Assembly (NCBI GenBank): GCA_004562915.1
Contig: SFQZ01000033.1
Location: 1-27,117 of the forward strand
Origin: a bacterium
GTDB lineage: Bacteria > Bacillota_A > Clostridia > Lachnospirales > Lachnospiraceae
Reading direction: 5' to 3'
DNA: 27,117 bases
Shown: positions 1-7,760 of the stretch, piece after piece
How positions within the stretch are numbered: the first letter of the stretch is position 1
Layout: the number at the start of each line of letters is the position of its first letter
Notes under the pieces: generated by a model
What the model saw: the letters and a program-made list of their open reading frames with translations, nothing else
Database searches by the model: none
What the model was told of the DNA's origin: nothing
Program-made: the position numbers and the translations under genes

Positions 1-324
1 GTATACGAAGACGGACAGCCGGCTGCCTATGAAGAAACACTGAAGCTGAAACTGGATCTGTCAAAATACCGCGGAAAAGATTATAAAGTCCTTGTTTACC
101 GAAACGATAAAGTAGAAGAACTGGCAATCAATCAGCAGATGATTGCTTCCAAAGAAGTAGAAGAACTTGCTCCTTTTGCCGTATTGGCGAAAAAGAGCAT
201 CTTGTCTCAGGTGGTAAAAACAGGAGATACCAGTAATCTGCTCCTTTGGTTAGGAATTTTTATCCTGGCAGGTTCTGCATCGGCAGGTATCCTTTACTGG
301 AGAAGAAAGAAAGCAAGTAAATAA
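1..324 (+). CDS. C-terminal end of a wall-anchored surface protein (partial)
   Basis: The reading frame is open from base 1, so the start lies outside the window. The last 107 residues are visible. They end in a sortase-signal-like tail: the motif VKTGD, a hydrophobic helix (LLLWLGIFILAGSASAGILY) and the basic end WRRKKASK. This is the layout of an LPXTG-type cell-wall anchor, with V in place of the usual P before xTG. The residues before it are charged and look extracellular, and no domain is recognised. The stop at 322-324 is one base before the next start, which suggests an operon and translational coupling. The protein is inferred to be exported and anchored by a sortase; its function is unknown. 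Confidence 0.75.
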   Translation, partial: VYEDGQPAAYEETLKLKLDLSKYRGKDYKVLVYRNDKVEELAINQQMIASKEVEELAPFAVLAKKSILSQVVKTGDTSNLLLWLGIFILAGSASAGILYWRRKKASK

Positions 325-325
325 A

Positions 326-802
326 ATGAAAAGAAAAACTAAAACAATCATAATCATTATCTTTATTGCGGCTGCCATAGCAGCCGCAGGAATCTTCTGG
401 TTTATGATGAATCATAAGAAAGAAGAAGCAAAACATACATCTGCCCAGGTCGTTGCATGGGATGTGGATATCGAACCGGAAAAACCCGCTGAGGGAAAAC
501 AGATTATGATACCGGGATATACAAGTATGGTCATGAAAGCGAATACGAAAGAGCAGACCGTAAGTATCGGCAATCCGGCAGATAATACATGTAATTTTAT
601 AATCGTACTGAAGCTTGCAGACGGAACGAAACTCTTTGAGTCTCAGGAGTTAAAACCAGGAGAAGGTCTGGAGGAAATTTCCATCGAACAGGAACTTGAA
701 ACAGGAGAGTATCAGGCGGTTATAGAATATAAATGCTACGCCATCGAGGACAACAGTCCGTTAAATGGCGGAAGCACAGAGTTTCAATTGTATGTGAAGT
801 AG
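326..802 (+). CDS. Single-pass membrane protein with extracellular domain, unknown function
   Basis: This 158-residue protein begins with a short basic stretch (MKRKTK) and one strongly hydrophobic segment at about residues 8-28. That segment is followed by a Lys/Glu-rich linker and a globular, beta-rich region of about 110 residues. There is no lipobox and no clear signal-peptidase site, so it is probably a signal anchor with the domain outside. Two cysteines lie in the outer domain (TCNF and YKCY). The start has only a weak ribosome site and sits one base after the preceding stop, so coupling is likely. Its neighbours are wall-anchored or secreted proteins, suggesting part of a surface structure. 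I do not recognise the family. Confidence 0.75.
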   Translation: MKRKTKTIIIIIFIAAAIAAAGIFWFMMNHKKEEAKHTSAQVVAWDVDIEPEKPAEGKQIMIPGYTSMVMKANTKEQTVSIGNPADNTCNFIIVLKLADGTKLFESQELKPGEGLEEISIEQELETGEYQAVIEYKCYAIEDNSPLNGGSTEFQLYVK

Positions 803-813
803 GAGGAATTCAG

Positions 814-1425
814 ATGAAAAAAGCAGTAATGAAAAAAATGATGGCAGGGTTATGTACAGCAGCAATGCTGGTATCTTGCACAATGGGCGTTCTGGCAGCA
901 GATATTGAGCTTGATCCGTCAGAAGAGACGAAGCAAAGGGGAGACACAGAAGTATACGCAAATGTTACGGATAATGATAATAAACCTGATTATCTTATTA
1001 CTATTCCGGAAAGTGTTGACTTTGGGACGCTGCAACAGCCTACAACAGATGCAGATGCCTATTCTTCTGTAGATATTACAGTCAAATGTATAAAAGCTGA
1101 AGGCTTAGCAGCTGGTCAGGGCATTGCTGTTCTGGTGAAAGATGAAACTGCAGAATCAATGAATGATCCATTTAAACTGCTGGGAGAAAATTCAGATTGT
1201 TCCCTCACATATGAGATGTATGACCAAAATTCGAACGTTCAGGATGGAACGTGGTATCAGAATGGATTTCTGTTTATAACATTCACCGGTGCAGTTCAGG
1301 AGCACACGAATCAGTTGAGATTAAACTGCAACCAGTTATATGGCAAAGATCTGGATGTTTGGGGTGGCGCATATTCCGGAACTTTGAACTTCTATACAAG
1401 AATTGTAAACGTGAATGCACAGTAG
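814..1425 (+). CDS. Secreted beta-rich protein, putative surface-structure component
   Basis: The start at 814 is chosen because AGGAGG (801-806) lies seven bases upstream; the upstream extension to 733 only overlaps the previous gene. The 203-residue product begins with a signal peptide (MKKAVMKKMMAGLCTAAMLV then SCTMGVLAA), probably cut after VLAA at about residue 29. The mature part contains DYLITIPESVDFG and ends with WGGAYSGTLNFYTRI, a layout seen in Gram-positive secreted immunoglobulin-like or pilin-like subunits. It has no anchor tail of its own, so it may assemble with the anchored neighbours. Its stop overlaps the start of the next gene by 11 bases. Function is not established. Confidence 0.75.
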   Translation: MKKAVMKKMMAGLCTAAMLVSCTMGVLAADIELDPSEETKQRGDTEVYANVTDNDNKPDYLITIPESVDFGTLQQPTTDADAYSSVDITVKCIKAEGLAAGQGIAVLVKDETAESMNDPFKLLGENSDCSLTYEMYDQNSNVQDGTWYQNGFLFITFTGAVQEHTNQLRLNCNQLYGKDLDVWGGAYSGTLNFYTRIVNVNAQ

Positions 1426-1765
1426 AAAAGAACATATCTCTACAAAGAGAAATTTGATACGAAGAGTTATGGTCCTGGCTCTTCTTAGCTGTATCTGCTT
1501 CCTGGGTTTTTCCAAGACAGCTCTGGCTGAGGAGGCGAAAGATGCGGACTATGCCGGGAGCACAAAAGTCAAAGCCTATGTGATAGCAGCTTCGGAAGAT
1601 GTTCCGGAGAATGATGCAAAAGATGAGGATCAGCCACCGGATGGCAGTGAAACAAAGGTGGAAACAGGAGATCAGAGTCAGGCAGTATTCTGGATCATGA
1701 TATTGCTACTGTCAGGAACCGGACTCCTGTGTGAGGTCAGGAGAAGTTTAGAAAAAAAAGAATAG
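1415..1765 (+). CDS. Small wall-anchored protein with VETGD sorting-like tail
   Basis: This 116-residue protein has an N-terminal signal sequence (hydrophobic VMVLALLSCICFLGF, cleavage probably after KTALA), a short acidic, probably disordered middle (DVPENDAKDEDQPPDGSE), and a C-terminal sorting-like tail. The tail is VETGD, a hydrophobic helix and a charged end (RRSLEKKE). It repeats the VxTGD anchor of the first gene in the operon. The start overlaps the preceding gene by 11 bases and has no good ribosome site; a TTG at 1454 or the ATG at 1469 are alternatives. A hairpin follows directly, so this is the last gene of the operon. The mature protein would be only about 50-60 residues, perhaps a linker or base subunit. 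Confidence 0.65.
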   Translation: MHSRKEHISTKRNLIRRVMVLALLSCICFLGFSKTALAEEAKDADYAGSTKVKAYVIAASEDVPENDAKDEDQPPDGSETKVETGDQSQAVFWIMILLLSGTGLLCEVRRSLEKKE

Positions 1766-1773
1766 AGTGAACA

Positions 1774-1794
1774 AAAGGGGGCACGGCCCCCTTT
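1774..1794. terminator. Shared terminator between convergent genes
   Basis: Perfect 9-bp stem AAAGGGGGC / GCCCCCTTT with loop ACG, followed by GTTTAT on the plus strand. It lies between the end of the plus-strand surface operon and the stop of the minus-strand M20 gene, so it can serve both. Confidence 0.8.
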
Positions 1795-1796
1795 GT

Positions 1797-2978
1797 TTAT
1801 TTCAAAAACTCTTCTACTATTGAAACAAATGCAGCAGATCCAAGATATAAAACATCTTCGTCTATATTAAATAACGGATTATGGTGTGCGACATCCGTAT
1901 GTTTTTCTTTATTAGAAGAACTTAAAAAGAAAAATGCCCCCGGAACTTCATTTAAAAAGTAAGCAAAATCTTCACCGCCCATGTTTGGAGCAGGTACTTG
2001 TGTAATCACATTTTCAGAGCCGGCTACTTTCATAATCGCATCGATCGCGAGGTGGGCCATAGCATCGTTGTTGATGACCGGAGGCGCACCCCAATCCATT
2101 TCAAATTCAATGGTTCCGCCAAAGGTAGAGGCGACACCATTTGCAATTTCTTCAATTCTCTGAGCTAATTTACGTCTTATAGGTTCCTCAAGAGCACGTA
2201 TGGTACCCTCAATCATAACTGTGTCCGGAATCGCATTGTATGCATTACCACCATGGATTGAACCTATTGTGAGAACAGCCGGTTTGGTGGCGGCAATTTC
2301 TCTTGCAATTACTTCTTGAAGAGAAATGACAATATGTGAAGCGATATTAATAGGATCAATACCTTTTTCGGGAGAAGAGCCATGACACCCATGTCCCTCT
2401 ACTTTGATAACGAATCGATCAAATGAAGCCATACAACAGCCTGGGGTGAGGATGAATTTGCCGGCAGGGATGTCTTTGTTGAGAATTGTTCCGATATGCT
2501 GCCCGAATACAGCATCGACACCTGCCATAGCGCCGTCAGCTATCATGATCTGTGCCCCTTTGGACAATTCTTCAGCGGTCTGAAACAGAAGACGCACAGT
2601 ACCCTTTAATTCATTTTTATGTTGACTTAATACTTTTGCAGCGCCAAGAAGCATAGTCATATGTGTATCATGTCCACAGGCATGCATACACCCTTCATTT
2701 TTAGAAACGTAATCTACAGCATTCAGCTCCTTGATCGGGAGCGCATCCATATCAGCTCGAAGCGCAATCGTTTTGCCGGGAGTTCCCCCTACGATATCAG
2801 CAATAATGCTGCTATCTGTTTTTGAACATTTATAAGGAATTCCAAGCTTTTCTAATTCATTTAGTATGTATTCCTGGGTCCTTGGAAGAATCTTGCCAAG
2901 TTCCGGAATCTGATGAAGGTCTCTTCTCATTTTTACAAGGTCATTTTGAAGTTCTTTACATTCTTCCCACATGCTCAT
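1797..2978 (-). CDS. M20-family amidohydrolase (N-acyl amino acid / aminoacyl conjugate hydrolase type)
   Basis: A cytoplasmic metal-dependent amidohydrolase of peptidase family M20, subgroup D, whose relatives cut N-acyl or aromatic-conjugated amino acids. The start at 2978 follows AGGAG with eight bases of spacing; the longer reading from 3008 overlaps the upstream stop. The 393-residue product opens with RDLHQIPELG. It carries the metal-site motif HACGHDTH (C101, H103), the catalytic-base pair AEE (E136/E137), GQHIG (H161) and a late histidine cluster (VAHHNPLFN). It is the last gene of a three-gene operon, 22 bases after a membrane protein. Inference: it hydrolyses whatever the two membrane proteins import. 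The substrate cannot be read from sequence. Confidence 0.9.
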   Translation of the reverse strand: MSMWEECKELQNDLVKMRRDLHQIPELGKILPRTQEYILNELEKLGIPYKCSKTDSSIIADIVGGTPGKTIALRADMDALPIKELNAVDYVSKNEGCMHACGHDTHMTMLLGAAKVLSQHKNELKGTVRLLFQTAEELSKGAQIMIADGAMAGVDAVFGQHIGTILNKDIPAGKFILTPGCCMASFDRFVIKVEGHGCHGSSPEKGIDPINIASHIVISLQEVIAREIAATKPAVLTIGSIHGGNAYNAIPDTVMIEGTIRALEEPIRRKLAQRIEEIANGVASTFGGTIEFEMDWGAPPVINNDAMAHLAIDAIMKVAGSENVITQVPAPNMGGEDFAYFLNEVPGAFFFLSSSNKEKHTDVAHHNPLFNIDEDVLYLGSAAFVSIVEEFLK

Positions 2979-3000
2979 TTTAACATCTCCTATTATTCTT

Positions 3001-3684
3001 TTATGCATTCTTTGATGCAGTGCTTTTGTTTTCTTTTACATATAAAAATCTACCAAATCCGAGGCTGCCGAATACAGATACGATGATAAGCATCCATGTC
3101 GGTGGAGCAATTGTGAATTTTAAAAGTAATGGAAGTCCAATGCCAAATACAGCTATTTTAGGGTATTTGGCTGCATATGTTCCGAATGTTCCTCCGAAAA
3201 TGGCGGCAGCAGCATATTTGGTAAGGGCTGCTGTAATAAATTCAGGAAGGACAGATACAACAGCTGAACCAACTAATACAGCACTGGTTGTGGCAATCAG
3301 GTTTGTTACGATGGAACCGCAGATTGCCATGGTAGATGCAACTTCAGCCTGAAGGGTTCCGGGTTTACTTCCTGTTGTTTCCAGAGCCATTGTGGCGCAG
3401 GGAACACGCATGTTTCCTATGTTTCCTGAAAGGAAACTTAGATATGTACCAGTCAGACCCAGTGAAGCATAATAGGAAACCGGCTCCACTATATAGAAAG
3501 CACCGAAAGACAGGGCAACCATTCCCCATGCAGAAAAAATCAGTTTTGGATCTGGCCAGCAATTATATTTCGTGCAGAGCCAGATAACCGGGATGAATGA
3601 AGTGATGGCTGCTAGAAGATTGGTAGGGCTTCCGATTCGAATACTATTTCGTTTCCATTCTTTTAAAAGTTGATTATTGTCCAT
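3001..3684 (-). CDS. Multi-pass membrane protein, partner of DUF5058 protein
   Basis: A 227-residue hydrophobic protein with about six membrane segments (around residues 22-38, 48-68, 74-90, 118-148, 155-185 and 192-214). Glycine- and serine-rich stretches between them (SGNIGNMRVPCATMALETTG, residues 87-105) could line a transport path. AGGAGGT precedes the start by eight bases. It lies 24 bases after the DUF5058 gene and 22 bases before the M20 hydrolase, all in one direction. I do not recognise a characterised family. Its size, lack of soluble domains and position suggest that it forms a two-subunit membrane complex with the DUF5058 protein. A transport role is inference. Confidence 0.75.
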   Translation of the reverse strand: MDNNQLLKEWKRNSIRIGSPTNLLAAITSFIPVIWLCTKYNCWPDPKLIFSAWGMVALSFGAFYIVEPVSYYASLGLTGTYLSFLSGNIGNMRVPCATMALETTGSKPGTLQAEVASTMAICGSIVTNLIATTSAVLVGSAVVSVLPEFITAALTKYAAAAIFGGTFGTYAAKYPKIAVFGIGLPLLLKFTIAPPTWMLIIVSVFGSLGFGRFLYVKENKSTASKNA

Positions 3685-3708
3685 ATTCTATTACCTCCTG
3701 TAAACTCA

Positions 3709-4419
3709 CTATAAACCGACAGCCAAATCAAAAATAATTGCACAGGCCATTCCGATTATCATGGTAATACCTAAAGTATATTCACGCAGTTTTGGAAATT
3801 TTGGTACTACAAATTTTGAAAGGAACATCATACTGAAAATTCCGCCTAATACGGCAGCTGTATTTCCAAATCCTTTGGAAATTTCATTTACATTTAAATA
3901 ACCGAAGATACCAAGAGAACAGGCACCACTTAGAATAATCAGCCATTTTCCGTCACCGCCGCTTATTTTGTTTCGGACTTTTTCGAGAGCAGGTGTGATC
4001 ACGCCTGTAGATACGAGCCATCCGGCACCATTTAATGTCATTGTAAACCAACTGACAGCCATTACAGTTAACGTAAATCCTGCGCCGCCAAGCTCCACAC
4101 CGCAAGCTTCCGCACCGAGCGTTGCTGCTGTTAGTTCAGTGGGAGCTGCGCCGATGATGGAGAGCCTAAGCCATGCCAGTGGACCTCCGATCGAAGACAT
4201 TAAACCGACCATAACAATGAAAACACCAAGAGCCGGTCCGATAGCGGATATTAATCCGACACGAAAAGCGGTTTTGGGAATTTCGTTAGAAATATTTGCT
4301 TTTACTGCAGTTTTTTTTGCCATGCGCATATATAAAAGTGCCTGAACAAAAGAAATGATTACCGTAACACCACACAACAGCCAAAGAACGCCTGAATTTG
4401 AAATTTTTACATAATCCAT
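3709..4419 (-). CDS. DUF5058-family membrane protein, putative transporter subunit
   Basis: A 236-residue integral membrane protein that I recognise as DUF5058-like. The start at 4419 is chosen because AAGGAG lies upstream with good spacing; an ATG at 4440 is less well placed. Hydrophobic segments fall near residues 11-31, 53-74, 83-95, 113-140, 158-176, 188-205 and 214-234. A conserved-looking polar and small-residue region (APTELTAATLGAEACGVELG, residues 92-111) sits between two of them. It is the first gene of the minus-strand operon with its partner membrane protein and an M20 hydrolase, divergent from a PucR regulator. A transport function is inferred from context; the family has no established role that I know of. 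Confidence 0.8.
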   Translation of the reverse strand: MDYVKISNSGVLWLLCGVTVIISFVQALLYMRMAKKTAVKANISNEIPKTAFRVGLISAIGPALGVFIVMVGLMSSIGGPLAWLRLSIIGAAPTELTAATLGAEACGVELGGAGFTLTVMAVSWFTMTLNGAGWLVSTGVITPALEKVRNKISGGDGKWLIILSGACSLGIFGYLNVNEISKGFGNTAAVLGGIFSMMFLSKFVVPKFPKLREYTLGITMIIGMACAIIFDLAVGL

Positions 4420-4452
4420 AATCTCACTCCTTATAATCATTTGATTGTTTTC

Positions 4453-4462
4453 GTGTTAACAC
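4453..4462. promoter_or_regulatory. Perfect 10-bp palindrome, candidate operator of the DUF5058 operon
   Basis: GTGTTAACAC lies between a possible minus-strand -10 (TATACT, complement of 4477-4482) and the DUF5058 start. That is where a repressor would block initiation. No factor is assigned. Confidence 0.35.
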
Positions 4463-4505
4463 TTGTTATGTTAAGAAGTATAGCATTCTGTAAATGAAAA
4501 AAACA

Positions 4506-4576
4506 TGTGTTTGAAGTACAAAAAAAGAAATAAAAAACAGAATTGAAATAACAAAAATTGTGTTTGACATACAAAA
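4506..4576. promoter_or_regulatory. Two 18-bp direct repeats in the divergent promoter region, candidate PucR sites
   Basis: TGTGTTTGAAGTACAAAA (4506-4523) and TGTGTTTGACATACAAAA (4559-4576) match at 16 of 18 positions and lie 53 bp apart, about five helical turns. Each holds an inverted TTTG...CAAA core. The second overlaps TTGACA (4564-4569), a likely -35 for the regulator gene with an AT-rich -10 near 4587-4592. They lie between the PucR-type gene and the operon it probably controls. Confidence 0.5.
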
Positions 4577-4686
4577 TAATATATGCTTATTTATACATAA
4601 GATACAAAGACGTTTTTGTAATAAAATATTATACTATCAATGTTAGATACCAGAAAACCTTAGACTTCAGAAGAAAGGAGAATAGG

Positions 4687-6297
4687 ATGACAGTATATGA
4701 GTTGCTGCAGGTTCCCTCATTGAAGAATAATTTGAAAGTGATTGCAGGAGAATCAGGATTAGACAGAAAAATATCATCAGTTACTGTTATAGATACTCCG
4801 GACGGATTGAACTGGCTTCGGGGAAATGAAGTTGTGATCACTACAGCATATGCGGTAAGTGATAAAGAGGAAACATTTATTGAATTTACAAAGGAAGTAA
4901 TTCATAAGGGAATCAGTGCATTAGTTGTGAAATTAGATCGTTATCTGAAAGAAATTCCGGAGGAAGCAATAGGACTGGCTAATAAGGAACATTTTCCGCT
5001 TATATCGTGTCCGGGAGAATTTGCCTTTTGTGATATTATTAACCCGGTACTTTCTAATATTATATCTGTGCAGGCGTCAGAATTGGAGGAATCCAGCCAT
5101 ATTCATAAAAGTTTTATAGAATTGGCAATTAAAGGAAGCAGTATACCTGAGATTCTATATACATTGAGTGATTTGATTAAATCTCCTGTGCTATTTATAG
5201 ATAAGGTGTTTGAAAAAAACTATTTTTCCGATGAAAATGAAAAGTATAAAGATTATTGTGAGAATATTTCGGATTATACAGATGAATATGAATATTTTGT
5301 TGTGGAAGATAAAAAAAGACAATATGGGTATCTTGTAGATCTCACAGAAAGAAATAAAATGGCAGGGAAAAATGATTGGGAAATAAATATCTATAAAACT
5401 GCTATCGAATATGCAAGCATTGTTATCATTCTGAGGATGCAGATGAGAATCAGCAATACAATGATTGAAGAAAAATACAAAACTTCGTTTGTGGAGGATC
5501 TTTTTTTCAATAATGTTAAAACGATAGAAGAAATTCGGACAAGAGCTCAGCTGTATGGATGGGATTTTAAAGAAGGAGGTTTTGTGGTTCTTGTAGACAT
5601 CAATAATATCAAAAAGAATTATTTGACGAAATTGGATCCGGAGGAGAATTCAAAATTACAGAATTATACAGACTGTATATTTCGTGCGTCCATTCAATAT
5701 ATGCAGCAGTTTTTTCCTAATTCAAAATATTATAAGCAGAGTGATACGGTTGCATTTTTAATTTCTGATGATTATACTCCGTCTGTTAAAGGAAAATTGA
5801 AAGAAGCATTTCATCAGATACAGAAGTATCTTTCAAATGTGGTGCCGTTCACGATTACAATGGCGGTCGGGGAATATGTTGACAGAATCATTAATATTCA
5901 CAAAAGCTATGAGCAAGCGAAGCGGGTAGTGGAATTAGGCTATCAAATGGAAAAATTTGATTGCATCATGTTTTATGATGAAATGGGGATTTACAGGTTG
6001 CTTTTTTCGATTTCCGATCAGAGTGAAACGGTTGTGTTCTGCAAGAAATATATGGAGCCCCTGGAATTGTATGATACAAAAAACCATGCGGATTTGCTGA
6101 AAACTCTCGACATGATTATAGAATGTGGATGGAATATCAAAGAAGCATCACAGAAATTGTTTATTCATTACAATTCCGCAAAGTATAGATTTCAGAAAAT
6201 TTGCGAAATACTGGATATGGATTTGAAAGATGTTACTTTACATACAGAGGTTGAACTGGCTATGAAGCTTTATCAGATGAGAAGAAATACTCTTTAG
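4687..6297 (+). CDS. PucR-family transcriptional regulator
   Basis: A 536-residue regulator with an N-terminal PucR domain (about residues 1-125, beginning MTVYELLQVPSLKNNLKVIA), a long middle region probably for sensing, and a C-terminal PucR helix-turn-helix. The helix-turn-helix, at about residues 475-530, includes NIKEASQKLFIHYNSAKYRF. The start at 4687 is chosen because AAAGGAG lies a few bases upstream; the open frame back to 4558 runs through the promoter. Members of this family control catabolic operons in response to small molecules, often purines or amino compounds. It is divergent from the DUF5058/M20 operon with 267 bp between starts, so it most likely controls that operon and possibly itself. 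The inducer is unknown. Confidence 0.9.
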   Translation: MTVYELLQVPSLKNNLKVIAGESGLDRKISSVTVIDTPDGLNWLRGNEVVITTAYAVSDKEETFIEFTKEVIHKGISALVVKLDRYLKEIPEEAIGLANKEHFPLISCPGEFAFCDIINPVLSNIISVQASELEESSHIHKSFIELAIKGSSIPEILYTLSDLIKSPVLFIDKVFEKNYFSDENEKYKDYCENISDYTDEYEYFVVEDKKRQYGYLVDLTERNKMAGKNDWEINIYKTAIEYASIVIILRMQMRISNTMIEEKYKTSFVEDLFFNNVKTIEEIRTRAQLYGWDFKEGGFVVLVDINNIKKNYLTKLDPEENSKLQNYTDCIFRASIQYMQQFFPNSKYYKQSDTVAFLISDDYTPSVKGKLKEAFHQIQKYLSNVVPFTITMAVGEYVDRIINIHKSYEQAKRVVELGYQMEKFDCIMFYDEMGIYRLLFSISDQSETVVFCKKYMEPLELYDTKNHADLLKTLDMIIECGWNIKEASQKLFIHYNSAKYRFQKICEILDMDLKDVTLHTEVELAMKLYQMRRNTL

Positions 6298-6326
6298 CAG
6301 AGATTGCAGCTGTATGTGTGTTGATG

Positions 6327-6353
6327 CGGGGTGCCAATCAAGCGAGCACCCCG
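6327..6353. terminator. Hairpin between convergent genes, probable weak terminator
   Basis: Perfect 8-bp stem CGGGGTGC / GCACCCCG with an 11-base loop, between the regulator stop and the ClC stop. There is no strong T-run on either side, so termination efficiency is uncertain. Confidence 0.5.
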
Positions 6354-6360
6354 TTAGAAG

Positions 6361-7599
6361 CTATAATTTATTTTTTGCCATCTGGCCTGCCAGAACAGCG
6401 GCAAGGAATATCCATAATCCCATCTTGACGGGAAAGCAAAGAAACAGAAGGCATGTAACTGCCAGAGGCTTTCTCATGGATACGCTTAGAGCGGCTGCCG
6501 TGGTTATTGCAGCTGCAAAGGTTGCGTGGGCAGCACTTAGTGGAAATACAAAAAGGGAGATCCCGTATCCCAGGCAGACAGCCGAGAAAATCACCGGAAA
6601 GAAATGCCCTCCTTTGAGGCCCATCTGGATGCACATATTTGTTATCAATATTTTCAAAAAAGCAATTCCAATCATTGCTAAAGGTGCATATTTGGCGTAA
6701 TCGTTCATAAGCACTGCCATCTGACTTTCCCCGGAAAATTGAATAACCGGAAGATAAGCAACTACGCAGCCAAGAACCAGTCCGGCCAGAAGCTCACTTA
6801 AGATCGGAGGAGTTTTTTCGGCAAGTTTTTCGAACCACATTTCTGATTTCTCGAAGAAAAGGCCAAGCAATATTCCGCAAATCAGATATACGAGCAGCAT
6901 TGCTATGTCCCATTTGTCGGGCTGGGCATTTTCAAAACTAGGAAAACCTTCGGAAACTTTGCCGAAAAGCTGGTTGAGTAAGGTCAGAATCCCAAGCGAA
7001 GAGGCAATGGAAACCCCATAAACCAGAAGCTTTGAATTAGAGTCTATATTTTCTTTCTCTTCCGTCTGGGAGACATCCTCATTTTCTACAGCGGAGAAGA
7101 AGCCGAAAAGTGGGGAATAAAAGAGGGCAGACAGTGAAACCGCCACGCTGACTTTGGAGTAAAAATCCGCATTGTCTTTCGCAAATTTAACATTTTCATT
7201 TACCCAGCATCCCAGAGCTACCATTACACCTACCATTCCGGCTTCCGGACCAACACTGCTTCCGAAAATAAGCGGAAGAGCTGCGGCAATCAGAAGGATT
7301 ATAATTTTGCGATAAGGATAGGTGCCGGTTTTCTTTACTGTACCGATGACAGTTACCATCGATTGCGGATAGTCACCGAAGCATTTCCGAAATATGCCGA
7401 TGATGGCACCGCCCACAGTACAGGCTACAATAGGATACCAGATAGGGCTTCCCACAGCAGACGGAAGTTTGCTCCATAAAAACTCCGTTCCGAAGTGAAC
7501 TAATCTCAGAAAGAGCCATAGAACTGCACCTGAGACTGAACCAAGGATGGCGCAAAACAGAATCAGTTTTAATTTGTTTGTAATCTTTGTTTTTTCCAT
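6361..7599 (-). CDS. ClC-family chloride channel / transporter homologue, divergent
   Basis: A 412-residue integral membrane protein with the ClC fold signature in order: a GSSVGPEAG motif (residues 113-121) where ClC proteins have GxEGP, and GGHFFP (330-335) where they have GxFxP. Long hydrophobic helices lie throughout. The position of the gating glutamate (E148 in the E. coli antiporter) is V116 here, with a glutamate shifted to E119. The usual first GSGIP motif is replaced by GDYPQSM (residues 75-81). An acidic insert (NEDVSQTEEKENIDSNS) breaks the middle. It may be a channel-like or uncoupled member, or use another ion. It is monocistronic, convergent with the PucR gene and driven by its own promoter. 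Confidence 0.85.
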   Translation of the reverse strand: MEKTKITNKLKLILFCAILGSVSGAVLWLFLRLVHFGTEFLWSKLPSAVGSPIWYPIVACTVGGAIIGIFRKCFGDYPQSMVTVIGTVKKTGTYPYRKIIILLIAAALPLIFGSSVGPEAGMVGVMVALGCWVNENVKFAKDNADFYSKVSVAVSLSALFYSPLFGFFSAVENEDVSQTEEKENIDSNSKLLVYGVSIASSLGILTLLNQLFGKVSEGFPSFENAQPDKWDIAMLLVYLICGILLGLFFEKSEMWFEKLAEKTPPILSELLAGLVLGCVVAYLPVIQFSGESQMAVLMNDYAKYAPLAMIGIAFLKILITNMCIQMGLKGGHFFPVIFSAVCLGYGISLFVFPLSAAHATFAAAITTAAALSVSMRKPLAVTCLLFLCFPVKMGLWIFLAAVLAGQMAKNKL

Positions 7600-7637
7600 A
7601 TGTATACCACCGTTAATATAATTAGTGTTGTGTGTAT

Positions 7638-7666
7638 ATTATATAATAAATTGGGCGGTTTGTCGA
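7638..7666 (-). promoter_or_regulatory. Promoter of the ClC gene
   Basis: On the minus strand TCGACA (7666-7661), a 17-bp spacer and TATAAT (7643-7638) lie about 40 bases before the ClC start. Confidence 0.65.
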
Positions 7667-7668
7667 CT

Positions 7669-7719
7669 TAGGGGACGTTTCTTTTGCCCCCAGCATCGTG
7701 GTAAAAGAAACGTCCCCTA
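7669..7719. repeat. REP-like palindrome with 17-bp perfect arms
   Basis: The arms at 7669-7685 and 7703-7719 are perfect reverse complements beginning TAGGGGACGTTTC, with a 17-base loop. The GGGGACG core reappears in complement near 9367-9375. The form resembles extragenic palindromic repeats of Clostridia. It fills the gap between two divergent promoters. Confidence 0.75.
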
Positions 7720-7748
7720 TTGAAATGATAAAGAAAAAATGGTAAAAT
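7720..7748 (+). promoter_or_regulatory. Promoter of the guanine deaminase transcript
   Basis: TTGAAA (7720-7725), a 17-bp spacer and TAAAAT (7743-7748). Transcription would start near 7755, just before the aptamer. The -35 directly abuts the palindrome. Confidence 0.7.
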
Positions 7749-7760
7749 AAAAACAAAAAA

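Noticed and set aside
3968..4345. 125-codon plus-strand frame
   Set aside because: Antisense to the DUF5058 gene, no ribosome site, and composition of a shadow frame.
4558..4686. N-terminal extension of the PucR regulator
   Set aside because: It runs through the likely promoter and repeats; the ATG at 4687 has a proper ribosome site and begins the known domain.
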